A stretch of 64,000 bases of DNA from Himantopus leucocephalus (GCA_003993805.1 RSEF01000012.1:6469984-6533983), one strand, 5' to 3'. Shown: positions 25,001-40,000, numbered from the stretch's first letter. Numbers and translations: made by a program. The notes: generated by a model not told the origin, from the letters alone.

Positions 25001-28000
25001 GATGAACTTTTGCAGTTAAGTATTCCCTTTCTGACTTCAGACTGCCTTGTATTCATCTAACCAAGGTTAAACGAATTGTAGCGCTCCATTTAGTTGGTGA
25101 GTTTTGGATCTCCTACCTTAAATAATTGTCTTGGGTTCCACAACCATTTTCTTAATTAATCAAAACTTTTTTCTTTCTGCTCCTTCTCTGTGTAAAGTCT
25201 TTTCCTCCAGCTCTTTTCTGTGTGAAGTCTCCACTCTTTACTCAGTCTTTCCCAGAGAATTGGTTTTCTCAATTGCTTTACTCTCCTTCCTGTGTAAAGG
25301 AGAAAGAAGCCACAGAGTACCCCAGGGTGCTCCTGGTTTTCTCTGGCTGGGTAGCAGCTCCTGCCAACAGCTGACCTACACTGTTCCTGGTCATCTTCTA
25401 GAAAATGACAAGTGAAAAATCTTTCTACGCTTACCTTCTCCTTCCTCAAGAATGAAACTGTTAGCAGTTTGGCTTTCTGTCTGACACCAATGAATGAATG
25501 AAATGTTTCTCAAGCCCCAGTCAGGAGAAACATGAGCTTGCCAAAACAAATGTTGTTGCAGGTGCTGTTCTTGTATAACACTTCAGAACAAAATCTCTCA
25601 CATTTGTGAGTTGTTTTCTTCCTCCTCCAATTATAAATTGGAGAAAAGGTGCAGTCTTAGACTGTAGCCGTGCAGCAATTAAATATCAAAACTTCTCTGG
25701 GAAGATCAGAGTGGTGCCTTATATTTGTTGTTTGTAGTGATAGTATGCAAAGCTACACTGTTCTCCTGCGCTGCTTGGATTTTTTAGTTGACCCTAACTT
25801 GAACTTTCTGGGAAGTATATCCAGATGTATGCATTCGAATGTATAATCTTTGATCATATTATGAAATCTTGGGGTGATATTTTGTAACTCGCTCTTATAA
25901 AACTAGGTTTTTAAATGAACTATCTTTTGGTCTCTAAGGAGAAGAATTAATAGCTGGTCATTGGCATTTTTTGAAATTAAATGGAGGTAGGGGTGTGACA
26001 GAAATATCCTAATTAAGCATAAGCGTTTGCTTCCATAAACATTTTTTTTTAATTCTTCTCCGATTTAGCGTTTTAAATACTAGTATCAAATGTGGAATTT
26101 CTTAAAGCATGTTAGGGTGGTAAATACTTGATGGTATGAGCACCAAGATCTCCCCAGTGTATCGAGCCCTAGACTATAAGGATTCTTTTGTGTCTGTCCA
26201 TCCTCTGTCACTACATGTCTTTTCTTTTGGTTTAAACAATAATTTACCATGATTACACTCTGAAAACTTTATGTAAACAATATTTATCATATACACGCTA
26301 ACTTAATAGCTTACACATATAGAGGGAATGTATTTGGAAAATTTGTAAAGACCAAGCAAACCAAAATTGTTTCAGTGATTTGCATTACAGATGAAGTTAT
26401 CACATCAAGGTCAAAGTAGCTTCTTTGGCAGGGTGAAATATGGGACGTTAAGCAATGGTATACAATGCCAATTGTTATTTCTCTCCTGTTTCAGAAGAAA
26501 AACTAATTGCAGATGACTTGATTGTACAGGCACGGGAAGCCACTGATGAAGATCTCTTGGTTGTTCACACAAGGCGCTACCTTAATAAATTAAAGGTGCT
26601 GTACTTATTAATGTGTTTTTTCAAGCAAACTATGTATAATTAGTGTGAAAAACAACAAATATCCTACTAGATTTGTTGTAGAATCAACTTTTACAGGTTA
26701 TACAACTGTATATTTTGATAACATTTATAACTTTGTCATTGAGAATACTGAAAGAAGAACGTAGAAATAGTAGGCAATACACACTACAGAGGGGTGGAGG
26801 GGAAAGAGGGTCTACCATGTTATACAGGTGACCTGAAATGATATTTCAGGAAAGTTAAATGAACACAAAAAAAATTTTAATGTTTGAGATGTAAATAATA
26901 TTCTCTTTAGTACCAGGGTTTTAGTCTTCCAAAGTGTAAGTTTTGATTTACTTTAGTAAAAAGTGGTTCTGAAATTGAAAATACATTGGAGACCATTAAA
27001 ATGGAGTACTTTATAGGATGTTTTTTAATGCAAGGATTGCTTTATGGGTTTGGGGTTTATGTAATCTGAAAAGAGCATCTGTATAGGGATTCTGTTGAGG
27101 GAGAAGTACTGGCTTCATGCTTAGACACTGCCTGTGCCAGTGGAATATGGAGAGAGTTGAAAGATCGATGTTGGGGCATAACCTTGCATGTTGTCTGTGT
27201 GTGAAGGTTTCCAATACCAGCTCATACAGGATTACATGTTCACAGGGGATAAAGAGCATTTGTTGGGTATTTTTAAATGAAACAGCCATTTGTTAAGCTT
27301 CAATCTGGCTTTAAAACATAAACATGTGAGAGCTCTGTTTCTGAATATATTCAGTCAGCTGTAGGTGGAATTGGATAGTAGATGGGTGCAGGTGACATTG
27401 CTTTTATTTTGCAACTCTGTACTTGGAGGGCAGAGAATGGATTTATATGAGAAATAATCTTCTATTTCGTAATTCAAAAGAAGTTATTTTGAGTCATCTT
27501 TGTCCTTCCACAGTGAAAGAGTCCTTGCATTGCTGTTTCTGGAATGTTTTATTTTTCTGTGTAAGGGATCTATTATTTGTGTGAACTTTTTTCACTCTGA
27601 CTCCTTTTCTGAGTTCTCTTATGCTTCTTCATTCTGTGCTATAAAGTTACACGCAATTTCATACATCATTAGATTTGATCTTATTGCAGCTATTCTTGAT
27701 ATTGAGCTTTTAATTCCATAGAACCACCCACCTCTTTTTACTGAATCACTTCTTTGAAGCAGGGTGTAATGTGCATAGCTCAGTTTGGAATACCATAATA
27801 ATATTTTTAGTACCTACAGGATGGCTTCACAGGGAATTGTCTGTATAACTTGTGTCTTGGTCTTCAAAACCAGTACTGTTGTGTGCATTCAGATGTGATC
27901 TAACGGTGTGTATCTCTCGTATTGAGAGAATATTTCCTGCAACTGTAGAAACTGGAAGATGTTGTATTGGTCATGCCAGCAAACTCCTGCCAAGCAGCGA

Positions 28001-31000
28001 AGATAAAAGTGCTTAGTTGCAAATGAAAAATAATGTGGCTAGACATGAAAAGGCACTGGGTATCCTCTGTATTGCCTTATCCAAAGTCTGCTCTGCTGTT
28101 TGTTTGTTTGATTGTTTTTTTTTTTTCCCAAAAATCCAGACCAATAGAGATCTACCAATAAATGGCATAGTTTTATGTTAGATCAGCTCTGAAGACTACA
28201 AAGGTGCTTTCATTTCTGGGAATCCCTAGGTCTCTTAAAAGAACAGATCATTGACTATTCTTCATTTAAAATTTGAGCATAAATTTGGTAGGAAATCTCA
28301 TACACTTGCAAGAAGAGGTGGTGTTTGGTATCTTAGCAGCAGCTGAAGAAGCTGGCTGGAGGTTGGTTGAAAAGAAACAAAATGGTATGCACAGAGTAGA
28401 TCAAACAGTACTGGAAATCGGTTCTGTGTTGGAAGGAAGGGTCTCCCTGAAGGGTTTCCCTGCTTCAGGTAACATGACTAGTCCTTACAACAAAATTTGG
28501 CCTTCTGAATTGAGGTGATTCCCCCTCTGTTATTCCTTTGGAGAATTTAGGTCTCTAAGGTAATGACTGGATTTTGGATAATTTGCTTGCAGTACTTTTC
28601 CATTTACTGCCTTTTTCTAGTGTTAGTAAAGTAATGAATTTCCTGCGGGTCAGCATTTTGAACTTTTGGAAGGAGACAGGCAATAAGGTTAGAACTATTT
28701 TCAGACCATGTAAGTCTTTCACTTGAACCATTTTTATATATGAAAAGTTCTACGATAACATGTGTGAGTGAATACTGAAATGTGAATGACAAGGATAATG
28801 CTCGGGTGTCAGTGGAATGCAAGATGTGCTTTTCTGAAAGTGAACTGAAACAGGTGATCGATCAATTGGACTTACAAAGTTTTATCTGGCTTATTTATTT
28901 TTAAGCCTACATAATTTGCAAATAAAAAGTTAATCACTTTATTAGAAGTGCAGATTTTTATGCCTAGTGAAAAGTGGATTGGTGTGATTATAGGGACCGT
29001 TGTCTGGTGCTCTCAGGGGCTTGTGTGCTTTGCCTCTTGCCAAGAGACCAGAGGTACCTGCCTGTTTGTCGCGTGGTGGTGTTTGCCATGTGCCTGGGGA
29101 AGGGGGGTGGTAGGGCTCTCGGGAATGAAGGCAGGAGAAGCAGGCTCTTAAAATAAGCCGTTCAGCCCATGATACTTCTGGCTGTTTGAGGTGTTCAGGT
29201 AGACCAGTACAGAATGCATGTTTGGCGGTGTGTATTGTGTTGGAAAGCAGCTCTGCAGAGAAAGATCTGGGAGTCCTGGTGGACAACAAGTTGCTTAGGA
29301 GAGAGCAAGGTGACCTTGTGGCCAAGAGGGCCAATGGTATCCTGGGGTGCATTAAAAAGAGCATGGCCAGCAGGTCGAGGGAGGTCATCCTCCCCCTCTA
29401 CTCTGCCCTGGTGAGGCCACATCTGGAGTACTGTTTCCATTTCTGGGCTCCCCAGTTCAAGAAGGACAAGGGAAAACTGGAGAGTCTCCAGCAGAGGGCT
29501 AGATGATCAAGGGGCTGGAGTATCTCTCTGATGAGGAAAGGCTGAGAGCCCTCGGGCTGTTCAGCCTGGAGAAGAGAAGGCTGAGAGAGGGTCTCCTCAA
29601 TGCTTATCAATATCTAAAGGGCAGGTGGCAAGAGGATGGGGCCAGGCTCTTTCCAGTGGTGCCCAGCGACAGCACAAGGGGCAACGGGCACAAACTGGAA
29701 CACAGGAAATTCCATCTGAACATGAGGAAAAACTTCTTTACTTTGAGGGTGGCAGAGCACTGGAAGAGGCTGCCCTGAGAGGGTGTGGAGTCTCCTTCTC
29801 TGGACATCTTCAAAACCCACCTGGGTGCGTTCCTGTGCAACCTACTGTAGGTGACCCTGCTTTGGCAGGGGGGTTGGACTAGATGATCTCCAGAGGTCCA
29901 TTCCAGCCCTTACCAGTCTGTGATTCTGCTAGCGACCATAGGTGACTCTGCAACTGAAAGCAAGCGGGTTTAGTTTGAATAAAATGGGCACCTTCAGAAG
30001 TGCTTAAAATTCCCCTGTCCAGTTCCTCAGTTCACGCAGTTCTGCTGTCATCCATTGTCTCTCTTTGCTCCCTATGTTGTGCTTTTTCCTTGCTCAATTC
30101 TTTTCAAACTTCATTGGTGAAAAATTTATGAAGGCGAGTGGTGGTTTGCTGCAAAATGTTAATTCAAAAGGTCATGAGAGCAGATAAATGAATTTGATCC
30201 CTTTTACCTAAATTTTGATGTAAATGTTAATGTGTCAGGTAAAGGTCTGTAGGAATATACAAAAATGTTATTTTAAAGGTAATAATATTTGAGTATGTTT
30301 GGAGAAAAGCCTGAAAAAGAATGCTTGGTCATGGGGAGCAAGGTCTCACAGGTTTCAGTATTTACACCGCTGCGCAAATGCTGTAGGGCATTCTTTGCAG
30401 CTAAAGCAACTAGGAAACCACTTAAGGATAAGGTAGCATTTGGCTAACAGTGATTTGTTTCTTTCCTTTTAATATTTCCAACTCATTGGTTGGGTGATTG
30501 ATGCACCCAAATTGTTTTTTGGCTGGTTGGTTTTCTTGGGTGAGTCAGCTGCCTATCATCGGTTTCTACCAGTGCGGTATCTTATTCCTGATGATAATAG
30601 TGCGTTCATACCTTGACCTGGAAACTTTTGTGAAAATTAAAAGCTTCTACTCTCCTTTATGATTTTATCTTATGTTAATTCAAGCTAAAAGCATACTTTC
30701 TTTATCTATTGAAATAGAATAGCTTTGTCCCAGGCAAGCTTCTAAATAAAAAAATTACATTAGTTGCTTGATGTTGGATTTGTAAGTGTGAGTTTTCCCT
30801 TGAAGCTGGGACTAGCTCCAGGAACTTATCAAAGATTTAAACACAGTTTAAATTTAGATATTAAAGAACAAAATTGCATATTTTAAAAAAAAAATCACGT
30901 GTTGTTGGCTATTTTAAAATGCTGGAGTGCAATGAATGCATAACATAAAAGGCAGTACATCAGAGGTTGGCTTTGATCGTTAACGTGCTGTTTGTATTAA

Positions 31001-34000
31001 TCCAGGATGTATCAGCATAAAAGCAGCTACTTTAGCTTTATCTTCCTAATATTAGTTTTTCAGTTTAACTTTTAGTCCTTGAACACTAATAATTCCAAAT
31101 AATTTGTAGAGTCATTTTACCTTACTAAGAAGAGTTTTTATAGTTAAGAAATTAAAGATAATGGTAGTAATACTTTACAAGTCAAGTCCTGCAAGAATAT
31201 CCTCATTAAATGTGTATCTTGTAATGGAGTCTGGGCTTAAACAAGGAAAATTAAGAACTCTTGAAGTTGGTTGCATTTGGGGTTTTTTGTTTGTTTCATT
31301 TTGGTTTGGGGGTTTTTTTGGATGTAACATCTTGGTATAGTGTTACACTGTAGCCACATTTAATGATACTGCCTAGCAGTTAATTTGGTAGGAGGCATGC
31401 ATTAAAGGAAAATATACTTGGTTAAAGGTTAACCCCACTTCTTTACTCCTTTTAAGAAAACAGTGAATTTTTTTTAATTGAATTATTTATCCGAAACACA
31501 GCAAGGTAAATAATTTAAAAAATCTTATGATATTAGCAATAAAAATAAAGAGTTAAATGGAGTTGGTAACTAAAAAGAGTAAGTGACGTCTTGTTAATGA
31601 ATAGTGTTCATATATGACCTTTACTCTTCCCTGAATCCAGACCGAGGTTTAATTTCTGTTCAGTTATGTAATTACGTGTCTACAAAATCTTACTAGAGAA
31701 TCCGTAATTTGATGATGGCTGATTGAGAGCAAGTATCTACCAAAAGAACTAGTAACTGATAGTATTCAGATTTATGCAATTTGAATGCAAAAAGTAGTGA
31801 TATTTTTAAATAAAAACCACAAAAATTTGAAGTGTTTGTTATCTATCAAATAAAACTAATCTGTGTGAAGTCTTGTGTTATGGAAGCCAACTGACAGCCT
31901 GGAAAATGTAATTAATGTAGTCCTCGTCTATTCTAAATAATCTTTTATTTTTGCAGCATGAAAAAATATACAATTATATAAACCCAATTCCTCTTGATTT
32001 CTCTCTTCAAGTATATACATAGCTGTTCTGCGAATTTGTTGCAGGAAATGATGGAAAACAAAATTAACACACTGAAGAAAAAAAAGCACAAATCTGTCCA
32101 CAGTTTGAGGCAACATATTTCTCAGTTATTATAGCACTGTTTTTTGATAAGCATTTTCATTAGTCTATAGCTGCATTCTTGAACTCTAAGACTTTCCTCA
32201 CAGTCAAAGGGCTTTTGCCCCGTACATTAGGAATTACTCAAACACAGTAAAGGACTAAGGCTGAAGCGGTGAATGTCTTTGGGCTTGGCATTGTTCTGTA
32301 CAGGTCCTCAGCTGCACCTAGAAAGCTTTACTTACTCTTTACTCGTACCTGGTATGGATTTCTTGCATTCACTTGAACTTGCAGCAGCGTATGTGTTGAT
32401 TTGAGTCTTTATTGCTCCCACTCAAGGTTAAAATTTTAATAAATAATCTCTCTTCCCATTGAGATTAAAACTTTTTTGAACTGTGTTAAAACTTTCTGAA
32501 ATTTTGTGGTCATCGTTCACATTTGAGATCAAAATGTATTTTATTCAAATGTGACCTTTTCAATTCCATTTTACAGCAACAGGATCAAATCTAGTTTTTT
32601 ACATTATGCTTGTTTAAAAGCTAAAATATCTTGCAAAAGGACTTTATCACGATTGACTGTATTACAAAATAATTAAAGCACTTTGTTAAGGACGGAGAGC
32701 TGCTAGTATGGTAACAGAATAAAGTCTTACAAACATAAAAGCAGTAAGAGCTTAAAATGAAGAGTTGACAAAATATAGTTACTACTTAAGAACTTTATGA
32801 ATAACGCCACCTCTCCACCCCACCCAATAGTACTTTGTAGTTGAAACATTGATAACTGGAAAGCCAAAGTAGCTTAAGCTTTTTTTGAGTATCTGAGGAC
32901 CCTGAAATTGGCATGGGATTATCTTCGGCTGAAATTGACCACTTGTACATCCTGTCATTTGTAAACAGACAGCTAACAGTAATCAGGCAACAGATGTACT
33001 GAATCTAGTTACATTTCCTAATGTTGAAGAAAATAGGATCTATTCAGAATCTTTGTGCAGGGTGTCAAATTCATAATTCTCAGTACCTGAATGTTTTAGT
33101 ATGGGATGAAGAGGTCTATTCGTGCTTGTGACTTATGCTTTGAAATATATTTAGAAGTGTTATCACTGGTAGCAACGTTAGAAGTTCTGTGAAGTAATCT
33201 ATATGTGTTTGCTAAAAAAGTATTTACATATTGCAAATATTTTGTGTTCTAACTTTCAAATCATATTCTTGATGATATGGCTTTTTAACAAAACGTTTCC
33301 TTGAAATATTTTCCAGCGGTGTTTAATATGCTAAATAAATTTTAATCAGTTCTCCATGCTAAAATTTGCACTGTGTGTTCACTTAAGCATTTCAACTTCT
33401 AGTTGAATTGTCTGTTTGTTTATTTTTCCTTTCTCCTTGGTATATCCTCTTGACTTGACATGGGAAAAGATATTTTAGGTTTGAACAATATATCAAGTGT
33501 AGCTTGCTATTAATACTGCTGAAGGACATTCTACGATTCTTCAGACCAATCCCAGGGATATTAGGCATTCTGAAGTACTAGCTTGCTGAAAAATTGCAGA
33601 TTTACTACCATTTGATATTGAAATCTGAAAAACCTACTGATGGTGATGGAAACTGATGATTCTCATAGTTAACAACTTGAAGACAAACCTATTTGGAGGT
33701 TACTAGTAAGGACTGTTGTGGTCACCTCCACCTAAAAATATTAAAAATCTTGCTAAGGACCCATGAGCTCCTTTTCAGTAAATAGCAACTGATGAGAGAT
33801 CTAAGTGTCATCATTAAGACAGGCTACATTAACTGGAACTTTTTTTCCCCTCCTTGTAGTGGTCATTTGTTGTGGCTACAATCACGGAAATTCCACCAGT
33901 TGCCTTTCTTCCCAATTTTGTTGTTCAGAGAAAAGTTTTGAAACCTCTGCGAACACAGACAGGAGGAACAATAATGGTAAGGTGCTCCTGATTAATTTTT

Positions 34001-37000
34001 ATCGTATTTAAACTTGTTGATCAAAACACTACAAACCTGTGAGCTGTAATATTTTTCTATAAGTCAAAGGCTTGCGCCCTGGAGGCCCATAGGGGGAACG
34101 AGTTAGTGTACGGTCCTAAACATGAGCAAAATTTGCTGCTTGTTAGCAACCACCAAGGTGAAGGACGTACCTAATTTTCTGGTCCATAATTTGTAGAAGC
34201 AGAAGAGACAATAGGGGGCAGCCTGGGCAAGCAATGATAAATACGGCGTGACTTCTAGCACATACAGAGACTGAATTAGTTTTGAACGTAGTTCAAATAC
34301 AGACTAATTCTAGGAATGGGACGTTTCAAAATTGGTAATATAGAAGCTATTTTTAAAGCACAAATTTACCAAATGGCCTTGGTGCTGTTTGGGAGGAGAT
34401 GCACGATTTGGTTGCTCTCGTGACGAGGTAAGTTCCTAAATTTAAATATCTTATCACCTTTGCCCACTTTAATGGTTGGTTTATCTACTTCTTCTATTGT
34501 AAATACTACATAAGCAGCTCAGCAGAACTCAAGTGAGATGTAGCCTGTTTCACCTTGACAGAATCATTTTCTAATTAGTTAAATGAGTGCTCTGGTCAGG
34601 AGAGCTGTGTAAGTGTCGCCAGACGTGTAATTTTGCCTGAGAATTGCTGTTAGAGATGTTGAGGGAGTAGGAGGTAAGAAAACAGTTAATAGCTGGAGCC
34701 AGGAATGAGTTATTTAAGCCATGTATTGAGGAGAAGGTGCCTTCATAATTGTAAACCGGTAACGAATGGGACCTTTTCTGCCCTTTTTATCATTCCTTGT
34801 CATATTAGAGCTAGGGTTCGGAAACTGTACAGCATGGTGCTGGGAGAAGATAGTGGCAGTTCCCATCTCTCTTCGCAGCCACTGAGCTGTGACAGTTACA
34901 TAAATGGAAGACAAATAATCCTATCTGAAAACATTAATATTATGGTGCATTTTAGCTACTCTTCTTGAAGGTTGCTGTTACGGTGGGTGTATGTGAAAGG
35001 ATAGAAGTCCATATTGCTTTTTCTGTGTCTATTTGAAGCCAGTTATTGAAGAACACTATTCTGTGGGCTGGCAAGCCTTTCAGGGTACGTCTGTGCCAGA
35101 TATGAGAATACGATTTATTGCAACTACTAGATATTAAAGTTGAGCAAGACTGGGAAGCCATAAATGAATGATAAAGTAATGGCATTATTTTCAGAAACAG
35201 GCTAGTAGGTAGCTTCCCATTTCTGTCAACAGAAATGTGGGTACTTAGTAATCTGTGCACTGGAATCAAGGTTTCTTATTTTTAAATGCTTACCTTCGTG
35301 AATGTATCAAGAATTCATTAAAGACATAAATAATATAAGGAGCTCTTCTGTGACTAGTACATAAAAGGCAGTGCAGTATGGTTTTCAGAAACAATGGAAA
35401 AAGGTTGAATCTGTTTGAGTCTGACCTGTGAGAACGATGTGAGCCAGGCCAAAAGTTTGAAGCGATTCTCCCAAGTTTTCTTTAATTTCATGGGGCTGAC
35501 ATGAGATTAACTGTTGCTGCTATCATTTGTGTGTGATTGAAGGGGATCTGGACACTATTAACTTTCAGCCCTCTTGGGTTTTATTATGTGAAATGTGAAA
35601 TGAAAGTAGAGAGCCAGTTGTTAGCAGATTTTTAAGGCAAGATGAAAGATCCTGCTTTTCTTTTGTGTTTACCTTTTTAATGATAGAACTACTCAATACC
35701 TTATTCTTTATCAGGGAAAAAAATGGCAATTTCTTCCAGTATTTTAGTACTCTTGTTAAATCTGTGTCCCATCCAGCTGCTGGATTTGCAAGTGTGTATG
35801 TAAAATTAATTGTGACAGTTGTTTTTTGTTACCGAAAGGTAGTAGAGGAAGGAATGGAAGGGACTGGTTACCTTGTGATTTGGCTTAGGTATCTACGATT
35901 AAGATTCAGGAACCTTTTTTAACAGNCTGTGACAGTTGTTGTTTTTTGTTACCGAAAGGTAGTAGAGGAAGGAATGGAACGGACTGGATACCTTGTGATT
36001 GGGCTTAGGTATCTACGATTAAGATTCAGGAACCTTTTTTAACAGTGTGATTTGTTTTAAGCATGTCGTCTTGCCTCCCTTTGTAATAGCAAAACGCTGG
36101 TCATAGATATCAAAATATCTGGAGCTCTTCAGAAAGTTTGAGTGTAGGTTTGAGCTGTGTTGCAAACCAGTGCATTTGATTATTTATAATGGAAAATGCA
36201 ATGTTTACGTAATGGAGCTCTTCATGGTTCTGTGAATTACTCAGAGTAGTCAAAAAATATATCGATGTACATATGCATGTGTTCAGAAGAATCTTGTTTG
36301 TAATTGGAGGAAAAGGTGAGAGTTGTGATTGTAGCAGAGCAGTAGCAAAGGAAGATTTCCAGGAAGATTTTGAACATGGGCATAGTAGAGGGAAAGATCA
36401 AAAAATCACCTCCTTGATCCTGAAGTTGTCTGAGAGGAGTTAATTGCTGCTTGTTGCTCTAAGCTGTTAAATGAAAATAGCCAGTAGCTTCTTCGTAAAT
36501 CATTAGGACAATAGCAAGTCCTGTGACGTTTACCATGTTTAAGTATCATTGCAGGTTACTGATTCTGGTTTTAATTCAGGCTTATGAGTGGGAAATGGCT
36601 TTCGTTTATAGAATAAAAATTGTATGTATCTTGCCCGCCTTGGACTGGTTCTCCAACTATTGTTGTTCTCAGCTCTTATATCCCCTTTCCTAATTCTACT
36701 TTAATTCTCTTGTGTTTCTCTGTCTTCTTGGATGTACGTGTTATTTAAAGTCAAAGAATAGCAAGGTAAGGAAATATGTGGAAGTGTTTGTACAGCGTAG
36801 CGATGTCTGGTGCTTTTGTTGAAGCCTAAAAGTCTACGTAAGCGTGAGAAAACCAGATAAACTACTGAAAATGTTAAACCAACCCTTAAGGACAATTTAG
36901 TATATGAGTTTGGAAAGAACATGCTAAGTTCCGGATAAATCTCTAGACTTATTGGATTATGGTAATAGGCTAGATAACAGAAAGTGCTACCTCCTTCAGT

Positions 37001-40000
37001 AGGTGTTACCTGGGAAAAGCAGAGATGATACAAGTGGAAGACAGTGCATCTCCCTCAGGCAAACCTGCACAAACCACCTGGAACGCTTTCTCCGGGCAAT
37101 TTACCAGCAGGGGCTGGAGAGAGCACCAATTCAGTTTTGGTGATACCTGTGTAGTCATCTTGCTTTCAATGGACTGCTGGGAAGTTTGGGGGTAGTTTGA
37201 CTTTTTTTGTTGCTTGTTTTGTGGGGTGTTTTTTTGTTTGGTTGGGTTTTTTTGTTTTTAAAACCTAATGTTATATACTGGAGAGTAGTAGAGAGAAAGA
37301 ATTCTGGTTTCATATGGTTCACATAGTTCAAGGTGCTTGAAAATTTTTGGTTGTCACTCACAGGTGAAGAAGTAGCTCCATTCTGTCTCCAATTAGTCCT
37401 TCAGCATCACTTCAGACGCCTGCTCAGTTCTCTGTTCTGTGCCATATTTCTGAGTGCAGTCAGTAGTGATTATTGAGATGAGGGTTTCTGGTCTGCAAAG
37501 TCCTGTCTGAATAGGAACATGCAGAGTCTTCTGTTACAGACACACTGTCTTTCTGTACAATAGTTAGGAGGAATGAAGGAAATGGTAGAAGAGAAAAATA
37601 GTTGGGGAGTATCTAATTTCCTAATGTTCTACCTTTGATATTTCTTGAGGGTCTTGCCAGTATGCTTGTGTGAAACCTATTTCAACACGGTTCTTACTAG
37701 ACAATATTTTTTATATAGCTTTGTGATGTTTTTCATTGTGCATGTGTTATCTTTAATTCATAAATGTGTGTTCACTGTTATAAATGTAGTCACGTGGAAG
37801 AGATAGCCACTAGTTCTCTATTAGGTCTTTGTATCATGCCTCCTGAAATACGGATGACATTGCTGGTCACTTTTGGATTGATCTTGATGACATATGCTGT
37901 TATTTTTTGCCTTTTTAAAAATTTTTTATTATGGGGAAATAAGTATGTACTTTAAAAGGAGTTTTGATTGATCAGACAATAAAATTTTGACAGTACAAGT
38001 CAGAAGTACAATCTTCTGCTATTCCTGATGGTCTTGTTTATCATGAAAATTCCTGTTGAGTTTGTACTTTTTTTAATGATTTTTTAGCAATATGGGAAGA
38101 TTGGTTTTTGGTGAGGAATCCCTAGGAAGTATGCTAAATCACAGATAATGTGCTTTCCCTGTGACTTAATGGGTTTTATAGTTCGGAAACTACAATCTTT
38201 TTCTCAAGATCTAATTTGTGTAAGTTAGCGCGTTCATAACAAGATGATGTTTACCTTCCCAGTAGTTTTCTTAATACTAAATTAGAACTGTTCAAATATA
38301 AATATTGGTGATGAAGAATTCTCAGCTGTCCAAACTTCCTTTCATATATGATGTGTAATTATTATTTTCCATAATCATGGAAAGAACATATCTGTTGTTT
38401 TGGTTCTTTTTAATTAAAACTAGTAATATATTCTTATTTTTAATATGACACTTAAGGAATACTGCAGTTAAAGACTTGTTTGACTCTTCTTGGCCAAAAT
38501 AAGTCAGGTTTTTCAATTGAAATGTCATCATTTAAGTCTTGTGTGTCTCTTCTCTGTCAATACTTTCCATTCCCTGAATATCATTTGAGTTCAAAGGAGA
38601 GATACAGGTACAGTTTTTCTGTATTGGAGGGAAAAAGATTGGTAATATTCTACACTATGCTTGTTATATATTCACAGGACACTTCATAGTCTAGTATTTT
38701 TCTGTCCCCTCCCCCAACTGAAACCATGTTAATCTGTATTTTCAGGATTTTGAGCTTGCATCCCTCCTATTTTTACATGAACAGGAAGGGTATTAGGATA
38801 TTCTTGCTCATTTTTTACTCTTACTAACACTTGTACTTTGCCTTTTTCACTTGACTGCTAGGGGTCGGTGTTCATCTCTGCAAAATGCAGTTAGTTTTAG
38901 ATCTGTTGAACTGCCAGAGAATGAAATACACGAGACATAAAATATTTTTTCAATTAATTATGCTGAGGATAGTTTTGTATGGTTTGTATTTGGAGATCTG
39001 ATTCAGAATGTTGTGCAGTGGTAAAACATCCAAAAATTCAATGGGCATGTCAGAGTGCTGAGAGTTGCATTTGGGATGGAAGCAGACGGTGCTAAATTGT
39101 TGCCTCATTCATTTGTGAAGTTCTCACTGTAATTTTCTTAAGGCAGGAAAACTTGCTGTTGATAGAGGCTGGGCAATCAATGNATGCTGAGAGTTGCATT
39201 TGGGATGGAAGCAGAGGGTGCTAAATTGTTGCCTCATTCATCTGTGAAGTTCTCACTGTAATTTTCTTAAGGCAGGAAAACTTGCTGTTGATAGAGGCTG
39301 GGCAATCAATGTGGGTAAGTACAAATGTACATTAAATGATACTTGAAATACTGTGTTTAACATAATATTATTTTCATTTAGCATGATGTGTGTTCTGTTT
39401 ATAATAATAGAAAGTGACTGGATTGTGTTTAACTAAATCAACTCTAAAGGAAAAAAAATTTTAAAAGTACTGGATTTGTTTTCTCATACACTGTCACCCA
39501 TACTGCNCTTAGCATGATGTGTGTTCTGTTTCTAATAATAGAAAGTGACTGGATTGTGTTTAACTAAAATCAACTCTAAAGGAAAAAAAATTTAAAAAGT
39601 ACTGGATTTGTTTTCTCATACACTGTCACCCATACTGCAGTTGTATAATTAAATAAAAAATTTTTTGGCAAGAAAAAAAAATGGATAAAGATATGATACC
39701 ATATATAAGGAAAAGTATTTGAATTGAAGTAGTATGAAAAAAAGGAAAAAGATGTTTGCACTAAATGTAAATATTTCAATAAAATCTTTCCTTCCATTAA
39801 ATTATAAAATAATTTTTTATTTTATCTTATCTTAAGATCTTATCATCAGCTAAGTTATATATTATACCAGATCAAGGGATTGGTTGATATGCTGGAGAGC
39901 GGGGCTCCAGAGACCAGTTAGTGTCTGGTTTTGGCTGTGCAGTTTTTCCTGAAAAAGACATGAATGAATGAATCGTGAAGAATATAGCGAATATAAACCT

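Larger units (their letters stand above)
33977..39271 (+). other. HDAC11: HDAC11 intron 4
   Basis: 5295 bp as assembled, GTAAGG to CTTAAG. It includes the false duplications at 35811-36045 and 39056-39311, so the true length is probably about 250 bp shorter. A T/G-rich stretch lies near 37.19-37.26 kb. Confidence 0.85.

Noticed and set aside
28942..29882. Several overlapping open frames on both strands at 29 kb
   Set aside because: All from 29.2 kb on are the CR1 reverse transcriptase remnant or its antisense; those just upstream lack any recognisable content.
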